From the NCBI GenBank assembly GCA_965240325.2, contig OZ251233.1:1116001-1180000 (forward strand): a stretch of DNA of 64,000 nt, in the 5' to 3' direction. The notes under the pieces were generated by a model. The model made no database searches. It was not told the origin of the DNA and worked only from the letters and a program-made list of their open reading frames with translations. The DNA comes from Rebecca billardiae RCC1528. Taxonomy: Eukaryota; Haptophyta. Position numbers and translations under genes: made by a program. This document shows, piece after piece, positions 11,830-22,010 of this stretch; position 1 is the stretch's first letter; every line of letters begins with the position of its first letter.

Positions 11830-12179
11830 GTTGCATGCGCGAGGAAGGCATCCGATGCGGGCGAGGGCAGGCGGGGCGGGCCAGGGAGAAGGGGGTGGGT
11901 GGAGCTGGGCGCCCGCCACTAGACTCAGCGCACTTCACCCTGTGGCCACCGAAGACACAGCAGCGCGTGCAGCCATGGAGCGGGCGGGCCGCACCGCGCG
12001 ACGTGCGCTCCGAGTCCACGGTGGCCGAGTCGCGAGCCGCTGGGCTGAGATAAGCGCTTATCTCAGCCCGGGCTGAGATAAGCTCGCGCGGAGCTTATCT
12101 CAGCCCGGGCTGATTTAAGGGCTTAAATCAGCCCGGGCTGAGATAAGCTTAAATCAGCCCGGGCTGATTTAGCGCTGCC
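11830..12179 (-). repeat. Right terminal inverted repeat
   Basis: Reverse complement of 9690-10039, equal in length. The 14-bp palindromes lie at 12063-12076, 12100-12113, 12128-12141 and 12154-12167, mirroring the left end. Confidence 0.9.
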
Positions 12180-12180
12180 G

Positions 12181-12190
12181 GGCGGCGAGC
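12181..12190. repeat. Candidate target-site duplication, right copy
   Basis: GGCGGCGAGC, identical to 9680-9689. One base (12180) lies between it and the matched part of the terminal repeat; that base can also pair with 9689, so the exact boundary is ambiguous by one position. Confidence 0.55.
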
Positions 12191-12245
12191 GGGCGGTCCA
12201 GCCACCGAGCCACGCAGACGCCGCGGCCGCTCCCGGTCGGTCCCG

Positions 12246-15200
12246 ATGGCGCGCGCTCCGCCACGTGTCGTGCTGATTGCGTGCGCGCTGGCGCTGTCCG
12301 CGCCAGCGCGCGCGCGGCAGGTCGGCGTCGGCGCGGGCGGCCCCGAGCGCACGCCCAGCCACGTCGAGGCGCTCTCCGCCTGGCGCGGCGGCCGGGACGA
12401 CCGCTCGACCGACCCGGACGCCGTGCGGCCGATCAGCCCGGCGCACGAGGCGTATCTGCACGACTTTGAGCAGTTCCTCGAGACGTTCGCGGCGGAGCTC
12501 GAGAAGGCGTGCACGACGGACAAGGGCGGGCTGTTCGGCGGCGGCGCGTCCAAGAAGGCCCACCTCAAGCCCGACCGCGTCGCGATGCAGCAGGCCTACA
12601 ACCACATGTACGATTGCTATGCCGAGGCGCTCACGCGCGCGCGCACGCCGCAGCAGGTGGTGATGGCGGCGATGCAGGTGCGCGCCGCCGGAGCGCGGGG
12701 CGGCCGAGCGCGGCGCGTTTCGGACCTGCCGCCACTCGCTCGCCGGCCGCGCTGCCTGCGCCCTGCGCCGCCGAGGCCACGCGCGGCGCGCGCGCTCGCT
12801 CACGAGCGCGCGCCGCGACTGCCGCGCGCGCATGCGCCCGCGCGCGCAGGCGGTGAGCGAGGGGAGCCTCCTGCTGAGTGGCGAGGAGGCGCCGGCGGCG
12901 TGCGCCGCGCCCGTCTCGGAGGCGGACCGCGATCGGCTCCGCGCCGTGCACGCGCGCATGACCGCCAAGGACGCAGGGACCGTCAGCACGCGCCTCCGTC
13001 CAGTCCGGAAAGTTTTCGACGCTGTGCTCCTGCCCGGAGTGACGGGGCTGTGCCTCGGGCTGCTGGACGACCACCTGGGCGGCGGCGGGGACGGCGAGCC
13101 CGGCGCGCTGGAGGAGCTCAAGGCGCGCCTCGCAGACGCCGAGGCCTTCGCGGCCAACCTTACTGCCGCGCGGGGCGAGGCAGAGTCTGCTGCGGCCGAG
13201 GCGGTGGCCAGCTCGGAAGCCAGCCTGGCGGAGCTGCACTCGGCGCTGCAGGAGGCGCGGCTGCGCGCGGCGGAGGCGCACGCGAACGCCAAGGCGCGCG
13301 CACGCGCCGCGCGCCGGCCGCGGGCCCGACCCCGCGCCCCCGCCCACGCGCTGCGCTGGCGCGCCTGCCGCCGCCCCGCCTGACTCGCACTGCCGTGCCG
13401 CACTGCGCGCCTGCGCTGTCTGCCACGACCGACCTGGGCTCCCTTCGCGCAGGCGGCGGCGATGGACGAGGTCTCGGCGATGGCCGAGGCGCACGCGCGC
13501 GCCCTCGCCGACGAGAGCGACCGCGCCGAGGCCGCGGCCGCCGAGGCCGACGCCGCGCGCGCCAGCGCGGACGCGGCGCGCGCCGCTCTGGACTCGGCGC
13601 GCGCTGACGCGGCGCGTGCTCGCTCCGAGCTGGCGCAAGCGCGCGCGCAGGCCGCGCAAAGCGCCGAGCGCTGCGCGGCGGCGGAGCAGCAGCTCGCGCA
13701 GGCGCGCCACGCGGCGCACGAGTCGCAGGCCGCCTCGATCGCCGCGCTCCGCGCTGAGCTCGATCAGGCGCGCGCCGAGGCGCAGCGCGCGGCGCACGCG
13801 CTGCAGCGCGAGCGTGATCGCGCCTCGGCCGCGGAGGCGGCGGTGGCTGAGGCGCGCGCCGCCGAGGCCGCGGCGAGCGCCACGGTGGAGGCACTCCGCA
13901 CGCAGCTGGCCGCAGCGAACGAGGTGGCGGCCGCGGCGGCAGCGCTGGAGGAGAGCGCCGCCGCCGTGTCGTCTGGCGCGGCCACGCAGGCTGAGACGAC
14001 GGCAGCGGCCGGCGGCGGCGGCGGCGGCGGCGGCGCGACCGATGGCGCGGCTGCGGCCGCCGCGGCGTCCGACTCGACGGCGGCGGCCCCACCGCTGTCT
14101 GCCAGCACGGAGGCCGAGGAGGACCCGTGGGCGGCGGCCGAGGCGGAGCCCACCGGCGCCGACGGCGCCCCATCCGGCGCTCAGCTGGAGCAGCAGACAC
14201 AGGGCCCGCAGTCGGCCGCGGCGGCGCAGGCGGCTCAGGGTGCCGCAGTGGGCGCGGCGCAGCAGCCCTCGGCCGCGGCGCTCGGCGAGGCCGAGCGTGC
14301 CGAGCTGAGCTCGAAGCTGCGGCACGCGCAGGCGCTCGCGGCGAGCCTGCGCTCGCAGCTCGACGCAGCCACCACCGAGCTCGCGGAGGCGCGCGCCGAG
14401 TGCGCGCGCGCGCAGTCGCGCGCCGACGCGGCCGAGGCCCGCGCACTGGAGGCGGAGTCGGATGCTGCCAGCCGCGCGCGCGCGATGGAGGAGGGCGCGG
14501 GGGCGAGCGCCGAGCGCGTCTCGGCGCTGGAGGCGGAGGTTCGGAGCGCGAGGGCGGAGTGTAACCGCGGCGCGGAGCGCGTGCGCGAGCTCGAGTCCCA
14601 GCTCGCCGCGCGCACGCAGGCGGAGACGGGCGCGTCCGCCGCCGCCACCGCGCCTGCGCCCGCGCCCGCGCCCGCGCGCGCGCCTGCCGGCGCTGACTGG
14701 GGCGCTGGCGTGCCTGGAGGCGTAGCGGCCACCGAGCCGGCGCCCGCCCAGGCCGCGCCCGGCGGCGGCGCGATGGGCGGCGCGGGCGCTCTGGGCGCGG
14801 GCGCGCAGAGCAGCGCCCACGCGCCGTGGCCCCCAGCACGGACCATCACCAGTTCAGGCCCGGCGCTGGGCACCCCTGCTGCAGCCGCTGCGGCGGGCGG
14901 CGCGGCCGACGCGCGCGGCGCGGCGGCCGGGCAGGCCGGTGCGGGCGGCGCGGTCGATCACGGGCTCTCGGCGGCCGGGTTTGCGAGGCCGCCTGCGCCT
15001 CCGGCGTCGCTGGGCTCAGGCGGGCTACCGCTGTCATCGGGCGCCGGGCCGGCGGCGCAGGCGCCCGTGGGCGTTGGCAGCGCCTCGGCAGCGCCGCTGC
15101 CGCCCTCGCCGAGCGCGGCAGGGTCGGCGCAGCCGCCCCCCGGTGCGGGCAGCGGCATGCCGGGCGCGAGTGCCGCCGGCGCGGGCTATGGGTACGGCGG

Positions 15201-15668
15201 AGGCGCGCTCGACGGCGCCAGCGGCGGGACGGGCGGCGGCGCGGGCGCAGCCGGCGCGATGAGCGCGCCCGCGCCCGGCGCGCCACCCAACTCCAACTCC
15301 ATGTCGGAAGTTTCCGAGCGCGTTCGCACGGCCGCGTCCGATGCCTCGCGGCAGACGCTCTCGACGGTCGAGCGGCTGAGGCAGGGGATCGGGCAGTCCA
15401 TCGGCGTGGACAGGCTGAAGGGTTCGGTCGGCTCGATCACAGCGGCCGCGTCCGAGTCGCTCAGCACGGCGGCCATGGAGGCGGGCCGCCACTCGCGATC
15501 CGTCTTTTCGCGCGTGTCGAGCGCGGCGCGCGCCGTGTCCGCGAGCGTCGGCGTGGGCGGCGGCAAGCAGGGCGGCGGCGGTAGCGGCAGCATCAGCGGC
15601 GGGCTGAGTGGCGGCAAGCGCAAGTCGAGCGTGCTTGCGGCGCAGGAGCAGTGGCGAGCGAGCATGGC

Positions 15669-15707
<39 letters not shown>

Positions 15708-15984
15708 AGCCAACGGCGCCGGCCAGACGCCGGGGCACGAGCAGTACGGAGCAGCCGCGGCCCCAGGCTTTGGCGCAGGGCCCACGCCGCCTCCTCCGTC
15801 GGCGCAACACATGGGCGGCGGGGGCTACGCGCCTGGGGGGGCGCCCGCGCCAGCACCCATGCCCGGCTGGGGCAGCAGCGGAGGCAGCGGTGGGCTCGTG
15901 CCTCCCGGATCGGCGGGGCTGGCTGGCGCGGCCTGGCAGCCGGGTGGGGCAGCCACGGGCGGTGGGCCGTCGCGCTCGTCTTAA
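12246..15984 (+). CDS. Coiled-coil, low-complexity protein with signal-like N-terminus and poly-Q
   Basis: Not recognised. Exons 12246-12677, 12850-13293 and 13453-15984 join in phase 0 to ~1135 residues. The first intron is GTGCGCGCC..CAG. The second only fits if the donor is GC (AAG|GCGCGC), which restores an unbroken heptad pattern across the junction. Residues 1-25 look like a signal peptide. A conserved-looking globular helical part follows (~60-220), then a long Ala/Glu/Arg coiled coil (~230-440), Ala/Gly/Pro-rich linkers, an amphipathic Ser/Ala segment (RQTLSTVERLRQGIG and beyond) and a run of 13 Gln near residue 1030. The signal-like start and the coiled coil could mean a secretory-pathway tether or a scaffold, but no function is claimed. 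A 2.49-kb element ends 66 bp upstream of the ATG. Confidence 0.6.
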
Positions 15985-16453
15985 TTAGCACTGCTAGGTC
16001 AGACTGACGACACCACTATACACTCGGTTAAGTGTTAGCCTCGTCGCAGCCCTCGCTAGGCGGCTAGCCAGCGTAGTCAAGTCGCTCACATAGATCTAGA
16101 TATATAGCACTATAGCAGCGCTCGCGTCGTCGACGTCGTCGATCGGAGTGAGAGCCCGTCACTCGTGTCTCGTCAGTACTCTCACTACTTAGTACTTACT
16201 CAGAGTCCGACGAGCGTCCGAGTCATCGGCGCCGCCCGTTACCCCGTAGTCCGAGCACTGGCATCAGCAGACCGTTCACGACGCACCGCTGACTCCGCTC
16301 GGAGCATAACCGGCTGCGCACCGGGCAGCTTTCGGCAGGCAGCCTGGAAGGCGTCGCGCACAAGTTCATTGCATCACTCATCATCGTCATGCGCCGACGG
16401 CAACGCGGTTCAGATTGATGACGACGGCGTATATATATATTGATCTATATCGA
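15985..16453. other. Convergent intergenic region
   Basis: Downstream regions of the coiled-coil gene (+) and the small membrane-protein gene (-). AT-richer than the genes, with a short TA run at 16431-16440. No gene or structured RNA seen. Confidence 0.5.
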
Positions 16454-17154
16454 TCAGGAGTATGCGATGTACGCGGTGAGCAGAGCAATCGGCGCACAAA
16501 TGTAGAGCGTCTCCTTGGTCTTGAACGCCTTCGTATGGATCTGCGTAAGCGAAAAGGGCGCGCAGACCCGACAGATTCAGTCAAGCCGCGAGGCTGCCAG
16601 CGCGCGACATGCACGTGGCGCGGTCGGCGCAGCCACTGCACTGGCGCGCACACCTCGTAAGCCTGCATTGCGAGGCTCGTGACCCACACAAGCGTCAAGT
16701 ACTTGAGCAGGTCGACATCACCGACACCAAACTGGTACTTGCAGAAGTACAGGAGGCCAACGTGCCACAGGAGCGCCAAGCCAAACCACTGCGCGACAAC
16801 GGCCGCAGGTCGGTTGGGTCGCCGGGCGCGCACGCGCAATCCAAGGGTGGGGTCGTTGGCGTTGGGGGGACGCATGCGGGCTGGTAGGCGCGCAGCATAC
16901 GCAGCTACCTTCGTCCACGGCGACGCAGCGAGCCCGTAGTACTTGGCGGACGGGTTGGTGAGCGACGGGAAGGCCATTTCCACAACATACAGGCCCGAGA
17001 CGATGAGGTTAATGATGACCATCGTGTTCGCGTCGAGCGGGCCGATCGATCCACCACCGCGGAGGGCGACGAGCGAGCTAGAGACCTTGGTGGCGCCACT
17101 CACGAGCGACGTCCGGGTCGCGGCAGAGGCGAGCGCGGGCAGGCCGGCGACCAT
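16454..17154 (-). CDS. Small four-helix membrane protein with RGG leader motif, three exons
   Basis: Exons 17154-16909, 16788-16654 and 16540-16454 (stop TGA) join in phase 0 (introns GTAGCTGCG..CAG and GTGTGCGCG..CAG) to a 155-residue protein. The last exon is only 28 codons and ends ..LLTAYIAYS. Four hydrophobic helices are visible: ~45-62, ~83-98, ~111-127 and ~138-154. The start is an uncharged leader followed by VALRGGG at ~29-35; RGG just before a mature domain is frequent in secreted or plastid proteins of haptophytes and heterokonts (from memory, moderate trust). The ATG at 17154 has an ideal ACCATGG context; an ATG at 17256 would add 34 residues. Family not recognised; location could be plastid or endomembrane. 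It lies head-to-tail behind the PP2A subunit gene. Confidence 0.66.
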
Positions 17155-17435
17155 GGTGCGCGTGAATGCGACGGCGGCGGCGGCGGCGGCGTCGGTCGGT
17201 CGGCTGGGCGGCCGTGAGTTTGCAACCCGTCCGGCCGCCGGTTTGATGGCCCTCATTTTCAATTTTGGACGGCCGGTGGCGAAGCCAACGGCTTCGTTCG
17301 ATCGTAATAAGTGACGACGCACATGGCGCCCGCTCCATCAACATCGATCGCGCCGCATCTGCATGGCTGCATTCCACCTTGGCTCGTGCGGAGTGCAGCC
17401 GAGGGACGTCGCGGCGCGCGGCGCCTGCGTGGCGC
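17155..17435. promoter_or_regulatory. Upstream region of the small membrane-protein gene
   Basis: 281 bp between the stop codon of the PP2A B'' gene and the ATG at 17154. It includes a GGC/GCC triplet run near 17170-17190 and the in-frame upstream ATG at 17256. No promoter element recognised. Confidence 0.35.
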
Positions 17436-19070
17436 TCACTTGTCCTCGTTCGAGTGCATCAGCATCTCGCGGTTGTCATACGCCCAGAAGCCGTTCACGT
17501 CGGTGAGCATGCTCACGATGGTGTCGCCCACCTTGCACGCAACCAGGTCCTCGAGCGTGATGCACAGGGGCGACGCCGGCTTCACCATGTCGAAGATCTC
17601 GTCCTTCACGTCCTCCGCGACCACCGGCTCGTGCCCCGCGTCCCGCGACCCCTCGACCACCGCGCGGAAGAAGTAGTTGATGTCGAAGACCTCGAGCCGG
17701 CCGAGCTTGCGCACGTCGAGCAGCCGGAAGAAGTACGCGAGGCTCTCGTTCGTCTTCTTGTACCACGTCGCGAGCACAAAGTCGAGGTACGTCTTGTAGT
17801 CGATCTCGCCGTCGTACGTCTGGCACTCCTGGAAGAGGTTGTCGATGAACGGCTTGGTCAGCCCACCGCCGCCGTAGTGCGCGAGCTCGGAGGGCGAGAG
17901 CATGCCGTTCTGATCCGTGTCGAGCGTGAGGTACTCGCCGTAGACGGCGAGCGCCGTCTGCTGCGAGAACCAGTTGTTCTTGTGCTCCTCCTCGGAGAGC
18001 GCCTCGCGCTTGAGCTCGAAGAGCTCGTTCAGGATCGGCGAGGCCAGCATGTCGCGGATGCGGATGTGCCCGCGCCGCTTTGGGTCGAGGAAGAAGCAAA
18101 ACTTGCGCACGGCCGAGCACAGGTAGAACGGGGTGAACGACTCCTGCAGCCCGTTGAGCGCGGGTAGCGAGGGCAGCAGCTCGAGGAGGTACGACTCGAG
18201 CTGCCCCTCCGTCAGCTTACCCGTCCCCGCCGTGTCGTGCATCGAGATCTCCAGCCGCGTCTGCAGCAGCGACGAGCGGCGCAGCACCCACTGGAAGTAC
18301 GGCGTGACTGCGATCCGCCCGCGCGCGTCGATCGGAAACTTCAGGAAGTGCGACGCGCGCATGTACGCGTGCCGCGTGCCCTCGCCCATGCGCGAGGCGA
18401 CCAGGCAGAACGCGTCGTAGTCGATGCACAGCTCGGGCACGCCTTCGCCACTCGCGCCCGCCGGCGCGGCCGAGCCATCGCCACCGCCCGCACCGCCGCC
18501 TCCGCCGCCTCCGCCGCCGCCGCCGCCGCTCCCACTGCTGCCAGCACCACGCTCGTCGCCCGGCCCGGCGTCGGGCGCGGTGGTGGCGGCGTGCGTGTCC
18601 GTCATCGAGTGCTGCGTCAGCAGCTGCCACAGCCTCTCCAGCTGCTCCTTGTCGAGCACCTGCGAGGCCTTGCGCTCGAGCATGCGCGCGCGCGCGGCTG
18701 CGAGGAGCTTTTGGCGCGCGAGCGTCGCGTTGCCCCCGCGCTCATCTGCGGGCAACGGTGCGTGCGTGGCAGCCGCGGGCTCACTGGGTCTGAAGTAAAA
18801 GCGCGGGATTTGCGCGAGCGTCGGATCCTTCGCGGTCTCTGCCTGCTGCTTCTCGCGCCACAGCCGTCGGAGGTGCTCTTGCGTGTCGCGCTCTGCGCGG
18901 CGCGCGGTTGCGGCCGGGCGGGCGGCCACCGACGCACTCAGAGGGGGGCGCGGCGCAGCACGCGCGACGTCACGCGGCGCGGCGCGCGCACCGATCTGCT
19001 CGTCGGTCGGAGCCGCGCCCCCGTGCTTCTCGTTGAAGGCTCTCAAAGCTGCGAACGGGTCCGCCGCCAT
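17436..19070 (-). CDS. PPP2R3C: PP2A regulatory subunit B'' (TON2/FASS, PPP2R3C type)
   Basis: 544 residues, intronless. It is the B''-gamma subunit that directs protein phosphatase 2A; in plants (TON2/FASS) it controls cortical microtubule arrays with TRM and TON1 proteins, and in animals it is at centrosomes. Diagnostic segments are an EF-hand loop DTDQNGMLSPSE (~residues 378-389), CQTYDGEIDYKTYLDFVLA, FDINYFFRA, VKDEIFDMVKP and a C-terminal NGFWAYDNRE. All are characteristic of this family. A first, degenerate calcium-binding repeat region precedes (~260-330). A poly-Gly insertion (~180-195) is specific to this copy and lies in the variable N-terminal half. Usual family length is 450-480, so the excess is the N-terminal Ala/Arg-rich part. 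ATG at 19070 begins MAADPFAALRAFNEKHGG. Divergent from VAC14. Confidence 0.92.
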   Translation of the reverse strand: MAADPFAALRAFNEKHGGAAPTDEQIGARAAPRDVARAAPRPPLSASVAARPAATARRAERDTQEHLRRLWREKQQAETAKDPTLAQIPRFYFRPSEPAAATHAPLPADERGGNATLARQKLLAAARARMLERKASQVLDKEQLERLWQLLTQHSMTDTHAATTAPDAGPGDERGAGSSGSGGGGGGGGGGGGAGGGDGSAAPAGASGEGVPELCIDYDAFCLVASRMGEGTRHAYMRASHFLKFPIDARGRIAVTPYFQWVLRRSSLLQTRLEISMHDTAGTGKLTEGQLESYLLELLPSLPALNGLQESFTPFYLCSAVRKFCFFLDPKRRGHIRIRDMLASPILNELFELKREALSEEEHKNNWFSQQTALAVYGEYLTLDTDQNGMLSPSELAHYGGGGLTKPFIDNLFQECQTYDGEIDYKTYLDFVLATWYKKTNESLAYFFRLLDVRKLGRLEVFDINYFFRAVVEGSRDAGHEPVVAEDVKDEIFDMVKPASPLCITLEDLVACKVGDTIVSMLTDVNGFWAYDNREMLMHSNEDK

Positions 19071-19292
19071 GCTGTTTGAAGTGCGGGCTGGGAACGCACA
19101 CGCAAAGTACGCAACCGAGGGTTGCCGACCGAGGGTGGCGGCGGCGGCCGAAGCCGCGCCGTGCTCGCTGTCGGACGTGGACGCCACCGGGCACCGGTGG
19201 GACGGCGGATACGCCTCGCCCGAGGCGCCCGAGCGAGGTCGTAGCGTCTGCCAGCCAGCGCCGGGCGGCAGGGCCGCCGGCGCGCGGCCGCG
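19071..19292. promoter_or_regulatory. Divergent promoter region, PPP2R3C / VAC14
   Basis: 222 bp between the two start codons, GC-rich, without a recognisable TATA box. The minus-strand frame of the PP2A gene is open through here but lacks the family signature, so it is not counted as coding. Confidence 0.4.
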
Positions 19293-21608
19293 ATGCCCGA
19301 CCTGCTGGCGCCGCACGTGCTGCGCAACCTCGGGCAGAAGGAGTACGACAAGCGCAAGGGCGCGGCGCTGGAGATTGAGCAGGCGATCCAGGAGCTGCGC
19401 GACGCCGGGCAGGGGGAGCGCGTGGACGAGATGGTCGCGTACATCGTGCGCGAGCTCGCCGTCTCGCCGCAGCCCAACCTGCGCAAGGGCGCGCTGCACG
19501 CGCTCGCGGGCGCGGCGATCGGCTTGCGAGAGGACCTCCCGCGTTTCCTGCCGGATCTGCTGCCGCCAGTGCTCGCGTCGTTCGTCGACCCGGACTGCCG
19601 CGTGCGGTACTACGCGTGCGAGTCGCTGTACAACATCGCGAAGGTCGGCCGCGCCTCGTGCGTGCCGCACTTCAACGACATCTTCGAGGCGCTCTTCAAG
19701 CTGTCGGCCGACACCGACCTCGGCGTGCAGAACGGGTTCCAGCTGCTCGACCGGCTGATGAAGGACATCGTCGCGGAGTCGGAGGCGTTCGACATCGGCG
19801 CGTTCATGCCGCTCCTCCGCCGCCGCATCTTCGTCACCAACTCGTACACGCGCCAGTTCCTGATTGGGTGGATCGCGATCCTGGACTCCGTGCCTGACAT
19901 TGACATGCTGCAGCACCTCCCGGACTTCTTCGACGGGCTGTTCCACATGCTCTCCGACCTGAACAAGGAGATCCGGCAGCAGGCGTACGCGGTGCTCTAC
20001 GACTTCCTGCAGGAGATCAAGTCCGCGCCGCAGATGAACTTCGAGCCGATCGTGGCGATCCTCGTGCAGCACTGCGCGAGCCGCGATCGCTTCTCGCGAC
20101 TGACGGCGCTCACGTGGCTCCACTCGTTCATCGCGCTGGGGAAGGAGCAGCTGCTGCCGTTCTCGCCGCAGCTGCTCGGCGCGGTGCTCAAGTCGATCTC
20201 GCACCCCGAGGAGGAGATCCGCGACGCCGCCGCCTCCACCGACCGCGCGCTGCGCGCGCTGCTGCAGACGGCCGGCCGCACGTACGACGTCCGCGCCGTG
20301 CTCGCGATGCTCGTCCGGCACGTGCGCGCCGAGCACGTGCGCACGCGGCTCACGGCGCTGGGCTGGATCACGATGCTGCTGGCGCAGTGCCCGAGCGAGC
20401 TGCTCGCCGCGGCCGACGAGCTGTGGCCCTCGCTTCTCGACACGCTCGGCGACGAGGCCGAGGAGGTCGTCCACCTCGACATCGAGGTGATCGCGAGGCT
20501 CGCGGCGCAGCGCGACTATTTCGGGATCGCGCTCGGCAAGCTGGTCGGCCGCTTCGCCGAGCGGCGCGAGCTGCTCGAGGCGCGCGCGCCGCTGATCCTG
20601 CGCCAGCTCTCCTCGCTGCTCCAGCCGCGCCGCGTGTACTGCGAGCTCGCCACGATCATCGGCCGCTCCGACGACCTGCCGTTCTGCGCGCTGATGGTAC
20701 AGACGCTCAATGGCATCTTGCACACCTCGCCCGCGCTCAGCGGCTTGCGCGACGTGCTCCGAACGACGATGGGCTCAAAGGAGGGCGCGGCGCTCTTCCT
20801 CGACCTCTACCCCGCGTGGTGCCACTCGCCCGTCGCCGTGCTCTCGCTGTGCCTGCTCGCACAGGTCCGCCACGCCGCGCGCGCGGCGCATGCGCGCGCA
20901 AACACTCGCTCCTCGGGGGCCAGTCACGCGACCCGTCGGCTGCGCGGCGCGCGCGCGTCCTGCCGGGCCGGGCGCGCGCGCGCGTGCGCGCCGCGCGCCG
21001 CCCGGCCTCGCCATCGCGCGATCGCGCTCACCGCTCCGCGCGCGGGCCCGCGCGGCGCAGGCGTACGAGCACGCGTCCGAGCTGATCACCATCTTCTCGA
21101 CGCTCGAGCTCACCGTCGACTTTCTGCTACAGCTCGACAGGCTGGTTCAGCTGATCGAGTCGCCCGTCTTTGCGCAGATGCGGCTGCAGCTGCTCGAGCC
21201 CGAGCGCCATCCGTACCTGGTGAAGGCGCTGTACGGGCTGCTCATGCTGCTGCCGCAGGTGCGCGCGGCGTCGCCGGCGGCCCGACCGCGCGCGGGGCTC
21301 GACGCTCACGTGCCCGCGCGCCCGCGCGCCCCGCCCTGCGGCAGAGCGGGGCCTTCCAGACTCTGCAGCAGCGGCTGAGCGCCGTGCCGCAGCTCGGGCT
21401 GCTGCGGCTCAACCTCGGGTACGCGCGCGACAAGCGCGGCGACGGCGCGCAAAAGCCGCCGCGCCAGCTCGACTTTGCCGCGCTGCAGCGCACGTTCGAG
21501 TCCGTGCAGGCGCGCTACCGCGAGCAGAGCCAGTCGTCGCAGGAGCGCGAGCGGCTTGACATCGTCGCGAGCGCGCTCGACGTGCCGGCCACTGAGCCGG
21601 ACAAGTGA
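19293..21608 (+). CDS. VAC14: VAC14, scaffold of the PIKfyve/Fab1 complex
   Basis: Exons 19293-20864, 21061-21258 and 21345-21608 join in phase 0 to ~677 residues (human VAC14 is 782). The protein is a stack of HEAT repeats that oligomerises and holds the PI3P 5-kinase Fab1/PIKfyve and the phosphatase Fig4, setting PI(3,5)P2 on endo-lysosomes or vacuoles. Diagnostic features: N-terminal [53 protein letters not shown], and the C-terminal signature [18 protein letters not shown], which is recreated exactly by splicing the second intron (GTGCGCGCG..CAG). The first intron (GTCCGCCAC..CAG, 196 nt) splits LCLLAQ from AYEHASELI. Shorter N-terminal linkers explain the smaller size. No membrane segment, as expected. 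Confidence 0.95.
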   Translation: MPDLLAPHVLRNLGQKEYDKRKGAALEIEQAIQELRDAGQGERVDEMVAYIVRELAVSPQPNLRKGALHALAGAAIGLREDLPRFLPDLLPPVLASFVDPDCRVRYYACESLYNIAKVGRASCVPHFNDIFEALFKLSADTDLGVQNGFQLLDRLMKDIVAESEAFDIGAFMPLLRRRIFVTNSYTRQFLIGWIAILDSVPDIDMLQHLPDFFDGLFHMLSDLNKEIRQQAYAVLYDFLQEIKSAPQMNFEPIVAILVQHCASRDRFSRLTALTWLHSFIALGKEQLLPFSPQLLGAVLKSISHPEEEIRDAAASTDRALRALLQTAGRTYDVRAVLAMLVRHVRAEHVRTRLTALGWITMLLAQCPSELLAAADELWPSLLDTLGDEAEEVVHLDIEVIARLAAQRDYFGIALGKLVGRFAERRELLEARAPLILRQLSSLLQPRRVYCELATIIGRSDDLPFCALMVQTLNGILHTSPALSGLRDVLRTTMGSKEGAALFLDLYPAWCHSPVAVLSLCLLAQVRHAARAAHARANTRSSGASHATRRLRGARASCRAGRARACAPRAARPRHRAIALTAPRAGPRGAGVRARVRADHHLLDARAHRRLSATARQAGSADRVARLCADAAAAARARAPSVPGEGAVRAAHAAAAGARGVAGGPTARGARRSRARAPARPALRQSGAFQTLQQRLSAVPQLGLLRLNLGYARDKRGDGAQKPPRQLDFAALQRTFESVQARYREQSQSSQERERLDIVASALDVPATEPDK

Positions 21609-21807
21609 GCAGCCGTGCACCCGTGCCTGTGGGCGTGATGGGCGCATGATCACTTCTTGCTTTAGTGTCAATTGATGCTTGTCGCCAGGACTGCTCCTGG
21701 CATATATATATACATGACACTACTGCTGAGCCTGATGGCTGATTAGGTATACCATTACCAACTAACTACTCGACCGTACCGCGCCGTCCGTCATCAATAT
21801 AATTATT

Positions 21808-21856
21808 TATATATATATATATATATATATCGTAGTCAGTATATTGAGTAGCTATG

Positions 21857-21927
<71 letters not shown>
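21808..21927. repeat. (AT)n and (CT)35 microsatellites in a convergent intergenic region
   Basis: The 402-bp gap (21609-22010) between the convergent VAC14 and GT47 genes holds an (AT) run at 21808-21830 and a pure 70-bp CT run at 21858-21927. On the GT47 strand the second reads as GA repeats. Nothing else is recognisable in the gap. Confidence 0.95.
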
Positions 21928-21931
<4 letters not shown>

Positions 21932-22010
21932 ACGCTTCGATCTGGACCGCCGCCAGTCATCAATTTGAATCACTCATCAATCACGTATATATACGCGACT
22001 CCTCAGTCCC

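Larger units (their letters stand above)
9690..12179. mobile_element. Non-autonomous palindromic element with 350-bp TIRs (Mutator-like or foldback)
   Basis: The left end (9690-10039) and right end (11830-12179) are inverted copies, apparently identical over ~350 bp wherever I compared them. Each terminus carries four copies of the 14-bp palindrome TCAGCCCGGGCTGA. The interior (10040-11829) is GC-rich and low in complexity and contains a second, diverged palindrome: ~10440-10960 matches the reverse complement of ~11230-11550. No transposase is recognisable; internal open frames are Ala/Arg-rich noise. The exact 10-bp flanking repeat and the arm identity suggest recent insertion. Long TIRs plus a 9-10-bp duplication fit a non-autonomous Mutator-like element; nested inverted repeats also fit foldback elements. 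It lies between the divergent starts of the glutaredoxin gene (9649) and the coiled-coil gene (12246). Confidence 0.75.

Noticed and set aside
19071-20723. N-terminal extension of the PP2A B'' frame across VAC14
   Set aside because: The frame is open only because of GC content; VAC14 on the other strand is unmistakable and the PP2A protein has a proper ATG at 19070.
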